A stretch of DNA of 64,000 bases from Petrimonas sp. (GTDB lineage: Bacteria > Bacteroidota > Bacteroidia > Bacteroidales > Dysgonomonadaceae), in the NCBI GenBank assembly GCA_012839475.1, contig DUNG01000020.1, positions 284,892-348,891 on the forward strand. Reading direction: 5' to 3'. Under the pieces are notes generated by a model. That model saw only the letters and a list, made by a program, of their open reading frames with translations. It ran no database searches and was not told the origin of the DNA. A program made the translations under genes and the position numbers. Shown piece after piece: positions 52,521 to 61,445 of this stretch; position 1 is the first letter of the stretch; the number at the start of each line of letters is the position of its first letter.

Positions 52521-53696
52521 TCAAGATTGGACTTGCATGTCAACCTTATCATCTTTCTCCTTTACTATCAGTGAGCAGTAAAGCAGGTAGATCATTAGGA
52601 GCAACAGCACGCACATGGCCCCCACCTGGTTGAACCTATCCGCTACCATCCCCATGACGGGGGGTATGATGGCACCACCCGCCACCCCCATGATCAACAG
52701 CCCGGAGATCTCATTGGATTTATCCGGTTTCCTTTTCAAGGCAAAGGAGAATATGATGGAAAAAATGTTGGCAATGGCAAAACCCACCACGAACAGCATC
52801 GACAGGATACCCCAGAGTCCCCCCATCAACAACATAGCGATTAACCCGGGTATGGCCACGATCATGCTTATCGTGAAAAAACGTTTCGCGGAAAAGATGG
52901 CCAGTAGAATAGCGCCCACGAACGTGCCCGCCGTTCTCGCTATAAAATACAAGCTTGTCCCCAGTCCAGCCTGTTCAAGGCTAATATCAAGTTTTTCAAT
53001 CAAGAGCTTAGGAACGGTGGTATTCAATCCAACATCAATGCCAACCACGAAAATAATCCCTACAAACAGGAGCAATATTATTTTATCTTTCAACAGTCCA
53101 AATGTTTCTCCCAGCGATGAGGTTTTTTCTCCCCGGGGTTCTCGTGGTACGGGGGTAAGCCATAACCAAGCCCCGCACAGGATGGTGACTACCCCGTACA
53201 CCACGAACACCAGCTTCCAGTCACCAAACCACAGCGCGGATCGGCTTGCGATGACAGGCCCTAAAAACGCCGCGATGGCTTTTATAAACTGCCCCAGCGT
53301 CAAGCTGCTGGTAAGCCGGTTACTACTTACCACGTTCGTAAGCAAGGGGTTCAGCGACACCTGAATAATGGTGTTTCCAATCCCCAGCATCCCGAAGGCG
53401 AACAGCATCATCGGGAAACTGTAGCTCACGTAAGGAACTATCATGGCCAACAAGGTGATTATCATGCTGAGGAGTACAGTACGTTTCCGCCCCCATTTAT
53501 TCATCATGATCCCGGTGGGTACCGCCAAGATGGCAAACCACAGGAACAAGCTCATGGGCAACAGGTTGGCAATGGTGTCGCTCAACACGAAATCCTGCTT
53601 CACGTAATTGGTCGAAATTCCCACCAGGTCGACGATTCCCATCACGAAAAAACAGGACAAAACAGGCAAGGCCTTTTTTAATGATGTCTTACTCAT
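52521..53696 (-). CDS. MFS sugar transporter
   Basis: A 391-residue major facilitator protein with about 12 membrane helices. The family loop between helices 2 and 3 reads MMNKWGRKRTVLL (about 62-74), and the matching loop in the second half is near AIFSAKRF. The general look is that of FucP/GlcP-type hexose transporters of Bacteroidetes. The ATG at 53696 is chosen over one at 53741 to begin just before helix 1. It appears intact although both neighbours are broken. A LacI-type operator-like site lies about 95 nt upstream, so control by a sugar-responsive LacI protein is likely. Confidence 0.85.
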   Translation of the reverse strand: MSKTSLKKALPVLSCFFVMGIVDLVGISTNYVKQDFVLSDTIANLLPMSLFLWFAILAVPTGIMMNKWGRKRTVLLSMIITLLAMIVPYVSYSFPMMLFAFGMLGIGNTIIQVSLNPLLTNVVSSNRLTSSLTLGQFIKAIAAFLGPVIASRSALWFGDWKLVFVVYGVVTILCGAWLWLTPVPREPRGEKTSSLGETFGLLKDKIILLLFVGIIFVVGIDVGLNTTVPKLLIEKLDISLEQAGLGTSLYFIARTAGTFVGAILLAIFSAKRFFTISMIVAIPGLIAMLLMGGLWGILSMLFVVGFAIANIFSIIFSFALKRKPDKSNEISGLLIMGVAGGAIIPPVMGMVADRFNQVGAMCVLLLLMIYLLYCSLIVKEKDDKVDMQVQS

Positions 53697-53786
53697 ACTG
53701 TCAATAATTAAAGATTCATATTTATCACCTGCGACGACCAACGGGGCTGCCCTTCAAGCCAAGTGGCTCATGAAAAAACCGACTAA

Positions 53787-53800
53787 CTAAACCGGTTAAC
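53787..53800. promoter_or_regulatory. LacI-type operator-like site before the MFS gene
   Basis: A near-palindrome with core AACCGGTTAAC, matching the better site at 54734-54753. A further half-like TCAACCGGTAG lies near 54650. Confidence 0.5.
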
Positions 53801-53846
53801 TCCATGTTTACACGATATACTACGATATGCCACGATGTCAAACATT

Positions 53847-53998
53847 TCAATTTGCAAACACGACTTCCGCGTTCAACACCAGGTGTATTGGATTTTTCCT
53901 CCCGTCAATTTGCCGCACCAATATATCCACCGCTTTCTCCCCCATCTCTTGAATGGGCTGTTCGATGTAATGGATTGGGTAGTCGATTATTGAAAAAG
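53847..53998 (-). pseudogene. C-terminal remnant of a LacI-family regulator
   Basis: About 50 codons match the end of LacI/PurR-type repressors: DYPIHYIEQPIQEMGEKAVD, then ILVRQIDGRKNP and LNAEVVF. The DNA-binding domain and most of the ligand domain are missing. The piece is fused in frame to a ceramidase-like fragment. The operators nearby may once have been its targets. Confidence 0.7.
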
Positions 53999-54368
53999 CG
54001 TCAATCTTATCGAACGATGGCTCCACGTGAACCGTGTCGCAGAAGGAATTGGCAACTCCCGTTGAAGCATGGGTGGTCATTAACCCACCAACCGCACCGT
54101 TCACGTAAAGGGCAACGCCTCCCACTCCTTTTCTGATAAGGCTGTCCCCGTGATAGCCCCCTTTCTCGACGGCTTCCCTAAGGTAGTGGGGAAAATCGGA
54201 GGAGATGAGCAGGTTCTTGCTCCATAATGTTTCGGGATGATTGGCCCATTGAACGAGTGTGCCGAGCGTTTGAGAGGTTGCGACGTCCATCACTTGCATC
54301 ATCCGCAGGCCTTCGTCAAAAACGTAGGGCTCACGGGTATCTTGCAACGTTACCCCTCCTTCCGTGAG
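53999..54368 (-). pseudogene. internal fragment of a neutral/alkaline ceramidase-like protein
   Basis: About 120 codons resemble the middle of ceramidase-superfamily proteins of Bacteroidetes: VMDVATSQTLGTLVQWANHP, LLISSDFPHYLREAVEKG and YVNGAVGGLMTTH, with an EPSFDKIDAF end. Both ends are cut, joined to a LacI piece downstream and a carbohydrate-binding piece upstream. No signal peptide or start belongs to it. Confidence 0.62.
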
Positions 54369-54627
54369 GTTTCGTGAACCGGAGTGCCTTGACATTAAGG
54401 TTTCCCTCTTTGAAGTAAAACTTGACTTTATGCCTTCCTTCGGTGAGGTTGACCGTTGAGGTGGGGATCCAAATATATGCCCCCCAGTCCTCGGTGCTGG
54501 GCACGCCAATTCTGCCGGAGACGTTCACGTTGTCCACCTCGATACGGATGGCGGAGGTATGCGGAGTTGCCACTTGTGCTTCCACCAAGTATTCACCCGC
54601 ATCCAGTACTTCCACGGTGTACAACAT
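54363..54627 (-). pseudogene. fragment of a CBM6/35-like carbohydrate-binding domain
   Basis: About 88 codons from an ATG at 54627: VEVLDAGEYLVEAQVATP, IRIEVDNVNVSGRI, TVNLTEGRHKVKFYF and VKALRF fit the beta-sandwich of CBM6/35-type modules. There is no signal peptide or catalytic domain. The module ends at the junction with the ceramidase-like fragment near 54365. Confidence 0.6.
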
Positions 54628-54733
54628 TAAGTTATTTACAATTCATAAAATCAACCGGTAGCGCAGAGACGACCGATGCTATCCTCTATCCTATCAGGCG
54701 AATCAAGGATAAGAAAACATCGGTTCCCAAAAG

Positions 54734-54753
54734 CAAGTTAACCGGTTAACTTG
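54734..54753. promoter_or_regulatory. 20-bp perfect palindrome, LacI-type operator
   Basis: The site is fully self-complementary with centre AACCGGTT. This even-numbered palindrome with a central CG is typical of LacI-family operators. It lies between the broken minus-strand genes and rhaB (310 nt upstream of it). Confidence 0.7.
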
Positions 54754-54784
54754 TACCATACAGCAAGACTTCTTGGGTTATTTC

Positions 54785-54827
54785 GTTGCAAGGTTAAACA
54801 TAAAAATCCTTGCAACAACTGTTTTTT
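54785..54827 (+). terminator. 9-bp inverted repeat with following T-run
   Basis: GTTGCAAGG (54785-54793) pairs with CCTTGCAAC (54808-54816), and six T follow after a short AACTG. No plus-strand gene ends here, so it may be a leftover terminator or part of a regulatory region. The rest of the 436-nt gap 54628-55063 holds no gene. Confidence 0.45.
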
Positions 54828-54995
54828 ATAATTTTAACATGAAACAGAATCAAATTACAAAAGGCTGAAGGCGAATTTAAGGTTTTCAGAACATACGCCA
54901 ACTTCTGGTATTTAAATATTTTCTGTGATTTTTAATACGATTCGCTTGGATGACGATCAAATATCAAAAAACAGGGTTTTAAAGTCACGATTCCA

Positions 54996-55027
54996 TTGTG
55001 AAAACTTAAATGCAATGCGTATATTTG
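54996..55027 (+). promoter_or_regulatory. promoter of rhaB
   Basis: TTG (54996-54998), a 21-nt spacer and TATATTTG (55020-55027), 37 nt before the start codon. Confidence 0.7.
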
Positions 55028-55063
55028 TAGCAAATATCATAACACCTTTCACTTAACCTCATC

Positions 55064-56551
55064 ATGATGAATAACGGGAAATTAACATCCTTTTTAGCCA
55101 TCGACCTCGGCGCGAGCAGCGGGAGAGCCATCTTTGGTGCCATCCGGAACGGCCAGCTCGAGATGAACGAGATCAACCGTTTTCCCAACCCCATGATCGA
55201 CGTGAACAGTCGGTTGTACTGGGACCTGTTTTACCTGTACCAGCAAATTATCGAATCGCTACAGATCGTGAAATCGAATCAAACACCGATTGCTTCCTTG
55301 GGGATTGACACCTGGGGGGTGGACTTCGTATGCTTTGGCAAGGACGGGGAGCCGTTGCGCTCACCCTACTCCTACCGAAACACAAACACCTTTGGCGCAC
55401 CCGAGCGCTTCTTCGCCAAGATGCCCAGGGAGGAGGTTTACCGCCGGACCGGTATTCAAATCATGAACATCAACACGCTGTTCCAGCTCGACACCATGCT
55501 CGAAGAGGAATCATCCATCTACCCGGTAATCGATAAGGTTCTGTTCATGCCAGATGCGCTGTCGTACATGCTGACCGGGCAAATGGTAACCGAGTACACC
55601 ATCGCATCCACCTCACAGCTTATTGACCCACGAACCCGGGCGTTCGACCCTGCCCTGCTGGAAGCGGTGAAGCTAACGAGCGATCACTTCGCCCCCATCG
55701 TCTTCTCTGGCACCCGCATTGGCCCCTTATCCGAATCGGCTAAACGCGCGAGCGGTCTTCAAGAGGTGGAGGTGATTGCCGTGGCAGGCCACGACACGGG
55801 CTCGGCCGTCCTGGCAGTTCCGGCCGAGAGCGACCGCTTCGCCTACCTCAGCTCGGGAACCTGGTCCCTGATGGGGATCGAATCGGAGCAACCCGTGATC
55901 AACGAAGAGACCTTCTCGCTGAACTTCACCAACGAGGGAGGTGCTGACGGCTCCACACGCCTGCTGAAGAACATCTGCGGGATGTGGCTTATCGAGCAAT
56001 GCAAAAAGGAGTGGGAAAACGAGCGCCCCATCACGTACGACGAGATCGTGAACGAAGCACAGAAGGCTACTCCCTTCACCAGCTTCATCAACCCGGATGC
56101 CGCCTGCTTCGCGAGCCCTACCTCCATGGTCCAGGCGATACGGGAGTATTGCAGGAAAACCGACCAGCCCGTACCCGAAACCGTGGGTGAGATGGCGCGT
56201 TGCATCTACGAGAGCCTCGCGTTCAGGTATAGGCAGGTACTGCTTAACCTAGAAACGCTGGCAGACCACCCCATTGAGAAACTGCATATCATAGGGGGAG
56301 GTTCCAAAAACGATATGCTCAACGCGTTTACCGCTAACGCGATCGGCATACCGGTAATCGCGGGTCCGTCAGAAGCGACGGCAATGGGCAACATCCTGCT
56401 CCAAGCGAAAGCGGCGGGTATAATAACGGGAAAAGAGGCCATGCGAAAGGTGGTTCGTGACTCCACGGACCTAACGATCTTTGAACCAACGGACATAGGG
56501 CTATGGAGTCAACAGTACCAAAAGTACCTATCGGTCTTCACCGATATATAG
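55064..56551 (+). CDS. rhaB: rhamnulokinase
   Basis: A 495-residue FGGY-family kinase phosphorylating L-rhamnulose. Marks are FLAIDLGASSGRAIFG (10-25), SLGIDTWGVDFV (about 78-89), AGHDTGSAVLAVP (about 243-255), YLSSGTWSLMGIE and the C-terminal IIGGGSKNDMLNAFTANA. The next genes encode the isomerase and RhaT, which fixes the sugar as rhamnose. Two ATGs in a row are possible starts. It has its own promoter; no rhamnose regulator gene is in the window. Confidence 0.94.
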   Translation: MMNNGKLTSFLAIDLGASSGRAIFGAIRNGQLEMNEINRFPNPMIDVNSRLYWDLFYLYQQIIESLQIVKSNQTPIASLGIDTWGVDFVCFGKDGEPLRSPYSYRNTNTFGAPERFFAKMPREEVYRRTGIQIMNINTLFQLDTMLEEESSIYPVIDKVLFMPDALSYMLTGQMVTEYTIASTSQLIDPRTRAFDPALLEAVKLTSDHFAPIVFSGTRIGPLSESAKRASGLQEVEVIAVAGHDTGSAVLAVPAESDRFAYLSSGTWSLMGIESEQPVINEETFSLNFTNEGGADGSTRLLKNICGMWLIEQCKKEWENERPITYDEIVNEAQKATPFTSFINPDAACFASPTSMVQAIREYCRKTDQPVPETVGEMARCIYESLAFRYRQVLLNLETLADHPIEKLHIIGGGSKNDMLNAFTANAIGIPVIAGPSEATAMGNILLQAKAAGIITGKEAMRKVVRDSTDLTIFEPTDIGLWSQQYQKYLSVFTDI

Positions 56552-56648
56552 TAGAACGGCCTTTGGCATGTAAGGAAGGGGATACAAATTCATTAAAACA
56601 TCAAACTGAATAACAACACATTAGAAATAAAACAACAAACGAACGAAC

Positions 56649-57914
56649 ATGAACGAGAAAACAAGAGAACAAGCGTACGAGGTGGCGAAAGCCCAATACG
56701 CCGCACTAGGAGTAAACGCGGACAAAGCTATTGAGACGTTGAATAGCGTACCCATCTCCATCCATTGCTGGCAAGCCGATGACGTATCGGGGTTCGAGAA
56801 TCCCGAGGGAGAGTTAACGGGAGGTATTCAAACCACGGGCAATTATCCCGGGAAAGCCCGGAATATCGATGAGTTAAAGGCCGATTTAGAGAAGGTATTG
56901 ACACTCGTCCCCGGCAAGCACCGTATTAGCCTCCACGCCACGTACGGCGACTTTGGGAACACCTTCGTGGATCGCGACCAGATTGAGCCCAAGCACTTCC
57001 AGAGCTGGATCGATTGGGCCAAGAAGCACGACGTGAAGCTCGACTTCAACTCCACCTTCTTCTCCCACCCGAAATCGAGCAGCGGCTACACACTCTCCGA
57101 TTTCGACCCCGAAATCCGCGCGTTCTGGAAAGAGCACCTGCGCCGTTGCAGGCTCATCGCGGCCGAGATAGGGCGTCAACAGGGAGACCCCTGCATCCAT
57201 AACATCTGGATCCCCGACGGCGAGAAAGACAAAACCGTTTCGCGCTACGAGCACCGGAGGCTGCTGAAAGAGTCGCTCGACGAGGTGCTCGCCGAGAAGA
57301 TCAGCACCGACTACCTGAAGGATTGCATCGAGTGCAAGCTGTTCGGTATCGGCAGCGAAAGCTTCGTCACCGGATCGCACGAGTTCTACATGGGGTACAC
57401 GGTGAAAAACAACATGATGCTAACCCTCGACTCCGGGCACTTCCACCCGACCGAGGTCATCTCCGATAAGCTTTCGTCGGTCTTGTTGTTCGTTCCGGAG
57501 GTGAACCTGCACGTGAGCCGCCCCGAGCGGTGGGACAGCGACCACGTGGTGATACTGGACAACGAGCTGTTGGCGATCGCACAAGAGATCGTCCGCTCGG
57601 GACACCTGCAACGCGTTCACTTCGGGCTCGACTTCTTCGATGCCTCCATCAACCGCATCGGTGCCTACGTGATCGGCATCCGCTCTACCCAGAAGGCCAT
57701 ACTGCAAGCGCTGCTTGAGCCTACCGAAACGTTGCGGGACTTCGAGAAGGAGGACAAGAACTTCCAACGCCTGGCATACTTGGAAGAGCTTAAGGCTATG
57801 CCCTGGTCAGACCTGTACAACTACTACTGCGAACAGCAAGGTGTTCCGGTAGGAGACGCGTACATCAAGGAGATTCAAGCGTACGAGGAGAACGTTACAT
57901 CAAAAAGGGTGTAA
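56649..57914 (+). CDS. rhaA: L-rhamnose isomerase
   Basis: A 421-residue TIM-barrel isomerase converting L-rhamnose to L-rhamnulose. Marks are PISIHCWQADDVSGFENP (about 36-53), GGIQTTGNYPGKARN (about 58-72), SLHATYGDF and NNMMLTLDSGHFHPTEVISD (about 256-275), the last with metal ligands. It lies between the kinase and the transporter, in operon order. Confidence 0.95.
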   Translation: MNEKTREQAYEVAKAQYAALGVNADKAIETLNSVPISIHCWQADDVSGFENPEGELTGGIQTTGNYPGKARNIDELKADLEKVLTLVPGKHRISLHATYGDFGNTFVDRDQIEPKHFQSWIDWAKKHDVKLDFNSTFFSHPKSSSGYTLSDFDPEIRAFWKEHLRRCRLIAAEIGRQQGDPCIHNIWIPDGEKDKTVSRYEHRRLLKESLDEVLAEKISTDYLKDCIECKLFGIGSESFVTGSHEFYMGYTVKNNMMLTLDSGHFHPTEVISDKLSSVLLFVPEVNLHVSRPERWDSDHVVILDNELLAIAQEIVRSGHLQRVHFGLDFFDASINRIGAYVIGIRSTQKAILQALLEPTETLRDFEKEDKNFQRLAYLEELKAMPWSDLYNYYCEQQGVPVGDAYIKEIQAYEENVTSKRV

Positions 57915-57917
57915 ACG

Positions 57918-59030
57918 ATGAACACGATCATAGGTTTACTGATTATCGCGGTGGGGAGTATGGGCCAATCGAGCTCATACGTTCCCATCAACAAGATTAA
58001 AGAGTGGTCGTGGGAAAACTTCTGGCTCACGCAAGGGATCTTCGCGTGGCTGGTCTTCCCCATCCTGGGTGCACTCATTACCCTGTCCGGCCCGGAGCTA
58101 ATCGAAATTTACAGTTCCCACTCAGGCGCCGCCTGGCAAGCCATCGGTTTTGGTGTATTATGGGGCGTAGGCGGGCTCACCTTTGGGCTCAGCATGCGCT
58201 TCCTTGGCATCGCGCTTGGACAATCGGTAGCGCTGGGAACCTGTGCCGCGTTCGGCACGCTTATCCCTGCCGTCCTTACCGGTACCAACCTCTTATCACC
58301 GGAGGGTCTGGTTCTGCTGCTGGCCGTTACGGTTACGCTGGTGGGTATCGCCCTGGTGGGCTACGCGGGAAGCTTGCGCTCCAAAAACATGTCGGAAGAG
58401 GAGAAACGCAAGGCCATCAAGGATTTCGCCTTGAAGAAGGGGTTACTCATCGCGCTGCTATCGGGGGTGATGAGCGCTTGCTTCAGCTTGGGACTAAGCG
58501 CCGGGATACCTATTAAAGAGGCGGCAATCGCTGCGGGCGCCAAGGAGCTGTTCGCGCAGAACCCGGTCACGCTGCTCGTCACCATCGGTGGATTCTTCAC
58601 CAACATGGTCTATTGCCTCTACATGAACCGGAAAAACAAAACCGGCGGGGAGATCAAGCGGTCATCGAAAGGCGTCTTGGTCAATAACCTTCTGTTTTGC
58701 GCGCTCGCGGGCCTGCTATGGTACTCGCAGTTCTTCGGACTTGGCATGGGGCAAAGCTTCTTCGAGCCGGGTAGCGTGATGATGGCCTTCTCTTGGAGCA
58801 TCCTGATGTCGCTGAACGTGGTCTTTAGCAACGTCTGGGGCATCATCCTCAAAGAGTGGAAAGGCGCGGGACGCAAAGCGGTGGCTTTCCTGGCTATAGG
58901 AATGATGGTGTTGATATTCTCGCTGGTGGTTCCCAACCTTTCGCTACAGGGTCTCTTGTTCGGAAGCATAGCGGTACTCATTATTTCGCTACTGATCTAC
59001 AGCCTGCTTAGTATTAAAAAGGTAAGATGA
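57918..59030 (+). CDS. rhaT: L-rhamnose/H+ symporter
   Basis: A 370-residue membrane protein with about ten helices of the RhaT family. Marks are GSMGQSSSYVPINKIKEWSW (about 13-32), GVLWGVGGLTFGLSMRFLG (about 79-97) and the GLLWYSQFFGLGMG segment (about 271-284). It starts 3 nt after the isomerase stop, so the genes are coupled. The short sequence after it forms a strong hairpin before the first rhamnosidase gene. Confidence 0.94.
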   Translation: MNTIIGLLIIAVGSMGQSSSYVPINKIKEWSWENFWLTQGIFAWLVFPILGALITLSGPELIEIYSSHSGAAWQAIGFGVLWGVGGLTFGLSMRFLGIALGQSVALGTCAAFGTLIPAVLTGTNLLSPEGLVLLLAVTVTLVGIALVGYAGSLRSKNMSEEEKRKAIKDFALKKGLLIALLSGVMSACFSLGLSAGIPIKEAAIAAGAKELFAQNPVTLLVTIGGFFTNMVYCLYMNRKNKTGGEIKRSSKGVLVNNLLFCALAGLLWYSQFFGLGMGQSFFEPGSVMMAFSWSILMSLNVVFSNVWGIILKEWKGAGRKAVAFLAIGMMVLIFSLVVPNLSLQGLLFGSIAVLIISLLIYSLLSIKKVR

Positions 59031-59086
59031 CTTGAAACCCTAAAAGTTCCAAACATTTAAATTTAAACGTATAATAATCGTATGAA

Positions 59087-59130
59087 AAAGGAGATGGTGT
59101 TACCGATCAATGGGTGCTTCCATCTCCTTT
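59087..59130 (+). terminator. 11-bp hairpin between rhaT and the rhamnosidase gene
   Basis: AAAGGAGATGG (59087-59097) and CCATCTCCTTT (59120-59130) pair perfectly around a 22-nt loop, and a T-rich tail follows. A 23-codon frame (59082-59153) runs through the whole hairpin and ends 9 nt before the next start. It may be a terminator, an attenuator or both. Confidence 0.6.
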
Positions 59131-59162
59131 ATTTCATTTTTAGTGGAAGATAAAAAAGAAAA

Positions 59163-61445
59163 ATGATGTACAAGAGGTTGCTTATTTCGTTGCTCGTATG
59201 CCTGATAACCGGTGTTGTCAAGGCAGAAACTCACCAGGCTCCCCCACCCGACAGGCTGACGGTAAACATGTTGGCCAACACGGAACAGGTACTCCTGAAC
59301 GGGTACCCCGCAATCACCCCGTTGGAGAAGGCGGTTACCTACCCGGAGAGTTGGCAGTTCACCGAGATAGCGACCCCAAAGCCACTCTTTGGATGGGTGT
59401 TGCACTCCGATTTGAACAACACGAAACAACAGGCTTACCGGATTCTCGTGGCATCGAACCACTCCCTGTTGGCAGAAGGTTCCGCCGATCTATGGGATTC
59501 AGGGCAGGTGAATAGCGACCAGTCGGTACATATCCCCTATAACGGCAAGCCACTGGAAGCGGGAAGCGTCTACTTCTGGAAGGTGAAAACATGGGATAAC
59601 CATGGCGCCGAATCACCATATTCCAACGTGTCGGCCTTCAAGACAGCCGACAGGTTTTTGGAGTACAGTACCGACCGCTACCCCATCCAAAAAGCGGACG
59701 ACCACCCCATAGTCCTAAGCCGACTGGACGGGAACACCTTTTTGGCCGATTTTGGGAAAGCCTCTTTTGGCAGGCTACGACTCAACCTCTATTCCGAAAC
59801 CAGCACAGACAGCGTGATCGTCCACCTGGGCGAAACGAGCAAGGGTGGACGGGTAGACCGTTCACCGGGTGGCACCATTCGCTATTCACGCTTCGTGATC
59901 ACACCCCGACAAGGGCAGAACAGCTACGTGATCGCCATCCCACCCGACAAACGGAACACGGGTCCGCAAGCGGTTCTTATGCCCAGACATATTGGGGAGG
60001 TTACCCCTTTTCGATATTGCGAGATCGAGAATTACACCTACCCGCTGCAGGAAAAAGATGTGGTGAGGGAGAGCGCTTTCTACCCCTTTAACGAGCATGA
60101 CTCACACTTTCATTGCTCCGATACCGTTTTGAACCAGGTATGGGAACTATGCAAGTACTCCATTAAAGCCACCTCGTTCCTGGGTGTTTACGTCGACGGC
60201 GACCGGGAACGAATCCCCTACGAAGCGGACGCGCTGATCAACCAACTGTCCCATTACGGTGTAGCGAACGATTTCAGCATGGCCCGCTATACCCATGAGT
60301 ACCTTATCCATAAGCCCACGTGGCCTACCGAGTGGATCCTGCAATCGGTCCTTATGGCCTGGGAAGATTACATGTACACCGGCAACACCCTTTCGATGGC
60401 GCACTTTTACGAGGATCTGCAAGCGAAAAGCCTGATTACCCTTGCCGATGAGAACGGGTTTATCAGCACCCGCACCGGGAAGGTGACGCCCGAGGTGCTG
60501 AGATCGATTCACTTCAACGGCGAACTGCGCGACATCGTGGATTGGCCGCATACCGGCATCCTTGGCTTGGAGAAAGAGGAGGGGGGCGAGATAGACGGCT
60601 TTGTATTCACCGACATCAACACGGTGGTGAACGCCTTCCACTACCGGGCACTCACGTTGATGGGCCACATCGCGGGGGTGCTTGGGAAGACGGACCACCA
60701 AACGTTTTACCGAGAACGGGCCGAAAAGCTGAAAAAGTCGTTCAACACGCACCTTTTCGACAGGAAAAGAGGGGTCTACATCGATGGGATGGGAACGGAT
60801 CACGCCTCACTGCACGCGAACATGTTGCCCCTTGCCTTTGGGATGGTACCCGATAAGTACGTTAACGGTGTGCTGCAATTTATCCGTTCACGGGGTATGG
60901 CGTGTAGCGTGTACGGATCACAGTTCCTGCTCGATGGTATCTACAACGAGCATGATGCAGAGTACGGATTACAACTGCTAACCTCCACAAGCGAACGAAG
61001 CTGGTACAACATGATACGTGTAGGGTCAACGATTACCCTCGAGGCGTGGGACAGCAAGTACAAGCCCAACCTGGATTGGAACCACGCGTGGGGAGCGGCC
61101 CCGGCCAACCTTATCCCCCGCAAGCTGATGGGGATCGAGCCGATATTACCCGGGTTTGAAAAGATACGCGTCAAGCCGCAACCCGGCACCTTGGCGTCGG
61201 CCGAGATAAAACAGCCCACCATACGGGGCGACGTGCTGGTTAGCTTCATCAATCACCCGAACGAATCATTCAGCCTGAATATCAACATCCCCGCCAACAC
61301 GACCGCGGAAGTACACCTCCCCTTTTTCAACAAAAAGCAAACCCTCTTGAAGGATGGCCAGTCGGTACCCTACAAGCGGGTGGGAAGCTTCTCCGTTATC
61401 GAGGATGTTGGTTCGGGTTGCCACTCGTTCATGGTTAAGAGATAG
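59163..61445 (+). CDS. alpha-L-rhamnosidase, GH78-like
   Basis: A 760-residue secreted enzyme with a signal peptide (about 1-21). N-terminal beta domains (about 60-310) include an FN3-like region with QAYRILVAS and VYFWKVKTWDNHG. An (alpha/alpha)6 barrel follows, with the family's general-acid loop at YVDGDRERIPYEAD (about 351-364), then a C-terminal beta domain (NHAWGAAPANLIPRKLMGIE, about 642-661). It releases L-rhamnose from glycans outside the cytoplasm, feeding the rha genes just upstream. Confidence 0.88.
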   Translation: MMYKRLLISLLVCLITGVVKAETHQAPPPDRLTVNMLANTEQVLLNGYPAITPLEKAVTYPESWQFTEIATPKPLFGWVLHSDLNNTKQQAYRILVASNHSLLAEGSADLWDSGQVNSDQSVHIPYNGKPLEAGSVYFWKVKTWDNHGAESPYSNVSAFKTADRFLEYSTDRYPIQKADDHPIVLSRLDGNTFLADFGKASFGRLRLNLYSETSTDSVIVHLGETSKGGRVDRSPGGTIRYSRFVITPRQGQNSYVIAIPPDKRNTGPQAVLMPRHIGEVTPFRYCEIENYTYPLQEKDVVRESAFYPFNEHDSHFHCSDTVLNQVWELCKYSIKATSFLGVYVDGDRERIPYEADALINQLSHYGVANDFSMARYTHEYLIHKPTWPTEWILQSVLMAWEDYMYTGNTLSMAHFYEDLQAKSLITLADENGFISTRTGKVTPEVLRSIHFNGELRDIVDWPHTGILGLEKEEGGEIDGFVFTDINTVVNAFHYRALTLMGHIAGVLGKTDHQTFYRERAEKLKKSFNTHLFDRKRGVYIDGMGTDHASLHANMLPLAFGMVPDKYVNGVLQFIRSRGMACSVYGSQFLLDGIYNEHDAEYGLQLLTSTSERSWYNMIRVGSTITLEAWDSKYKPNLDWNHAWGAAPANLIPRKLMGIEPILPGFEKIRVKPQPGTLASAEIKQPTIRGDVLVSFINHPNESFSLNINIPANTTAEVHLPFFNKKQTLLKDGQSVPYKRVGSFSVIEDVGSGCHSFMVKR

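Noticed and set aside
54456..54749. Plus-strand 97-codon frame over the CBM-like fragment
   Set aside because: The reverse strand has recognisable beta-sandwich motifs; this frame is Pro/Arg-rich with no family likeness.
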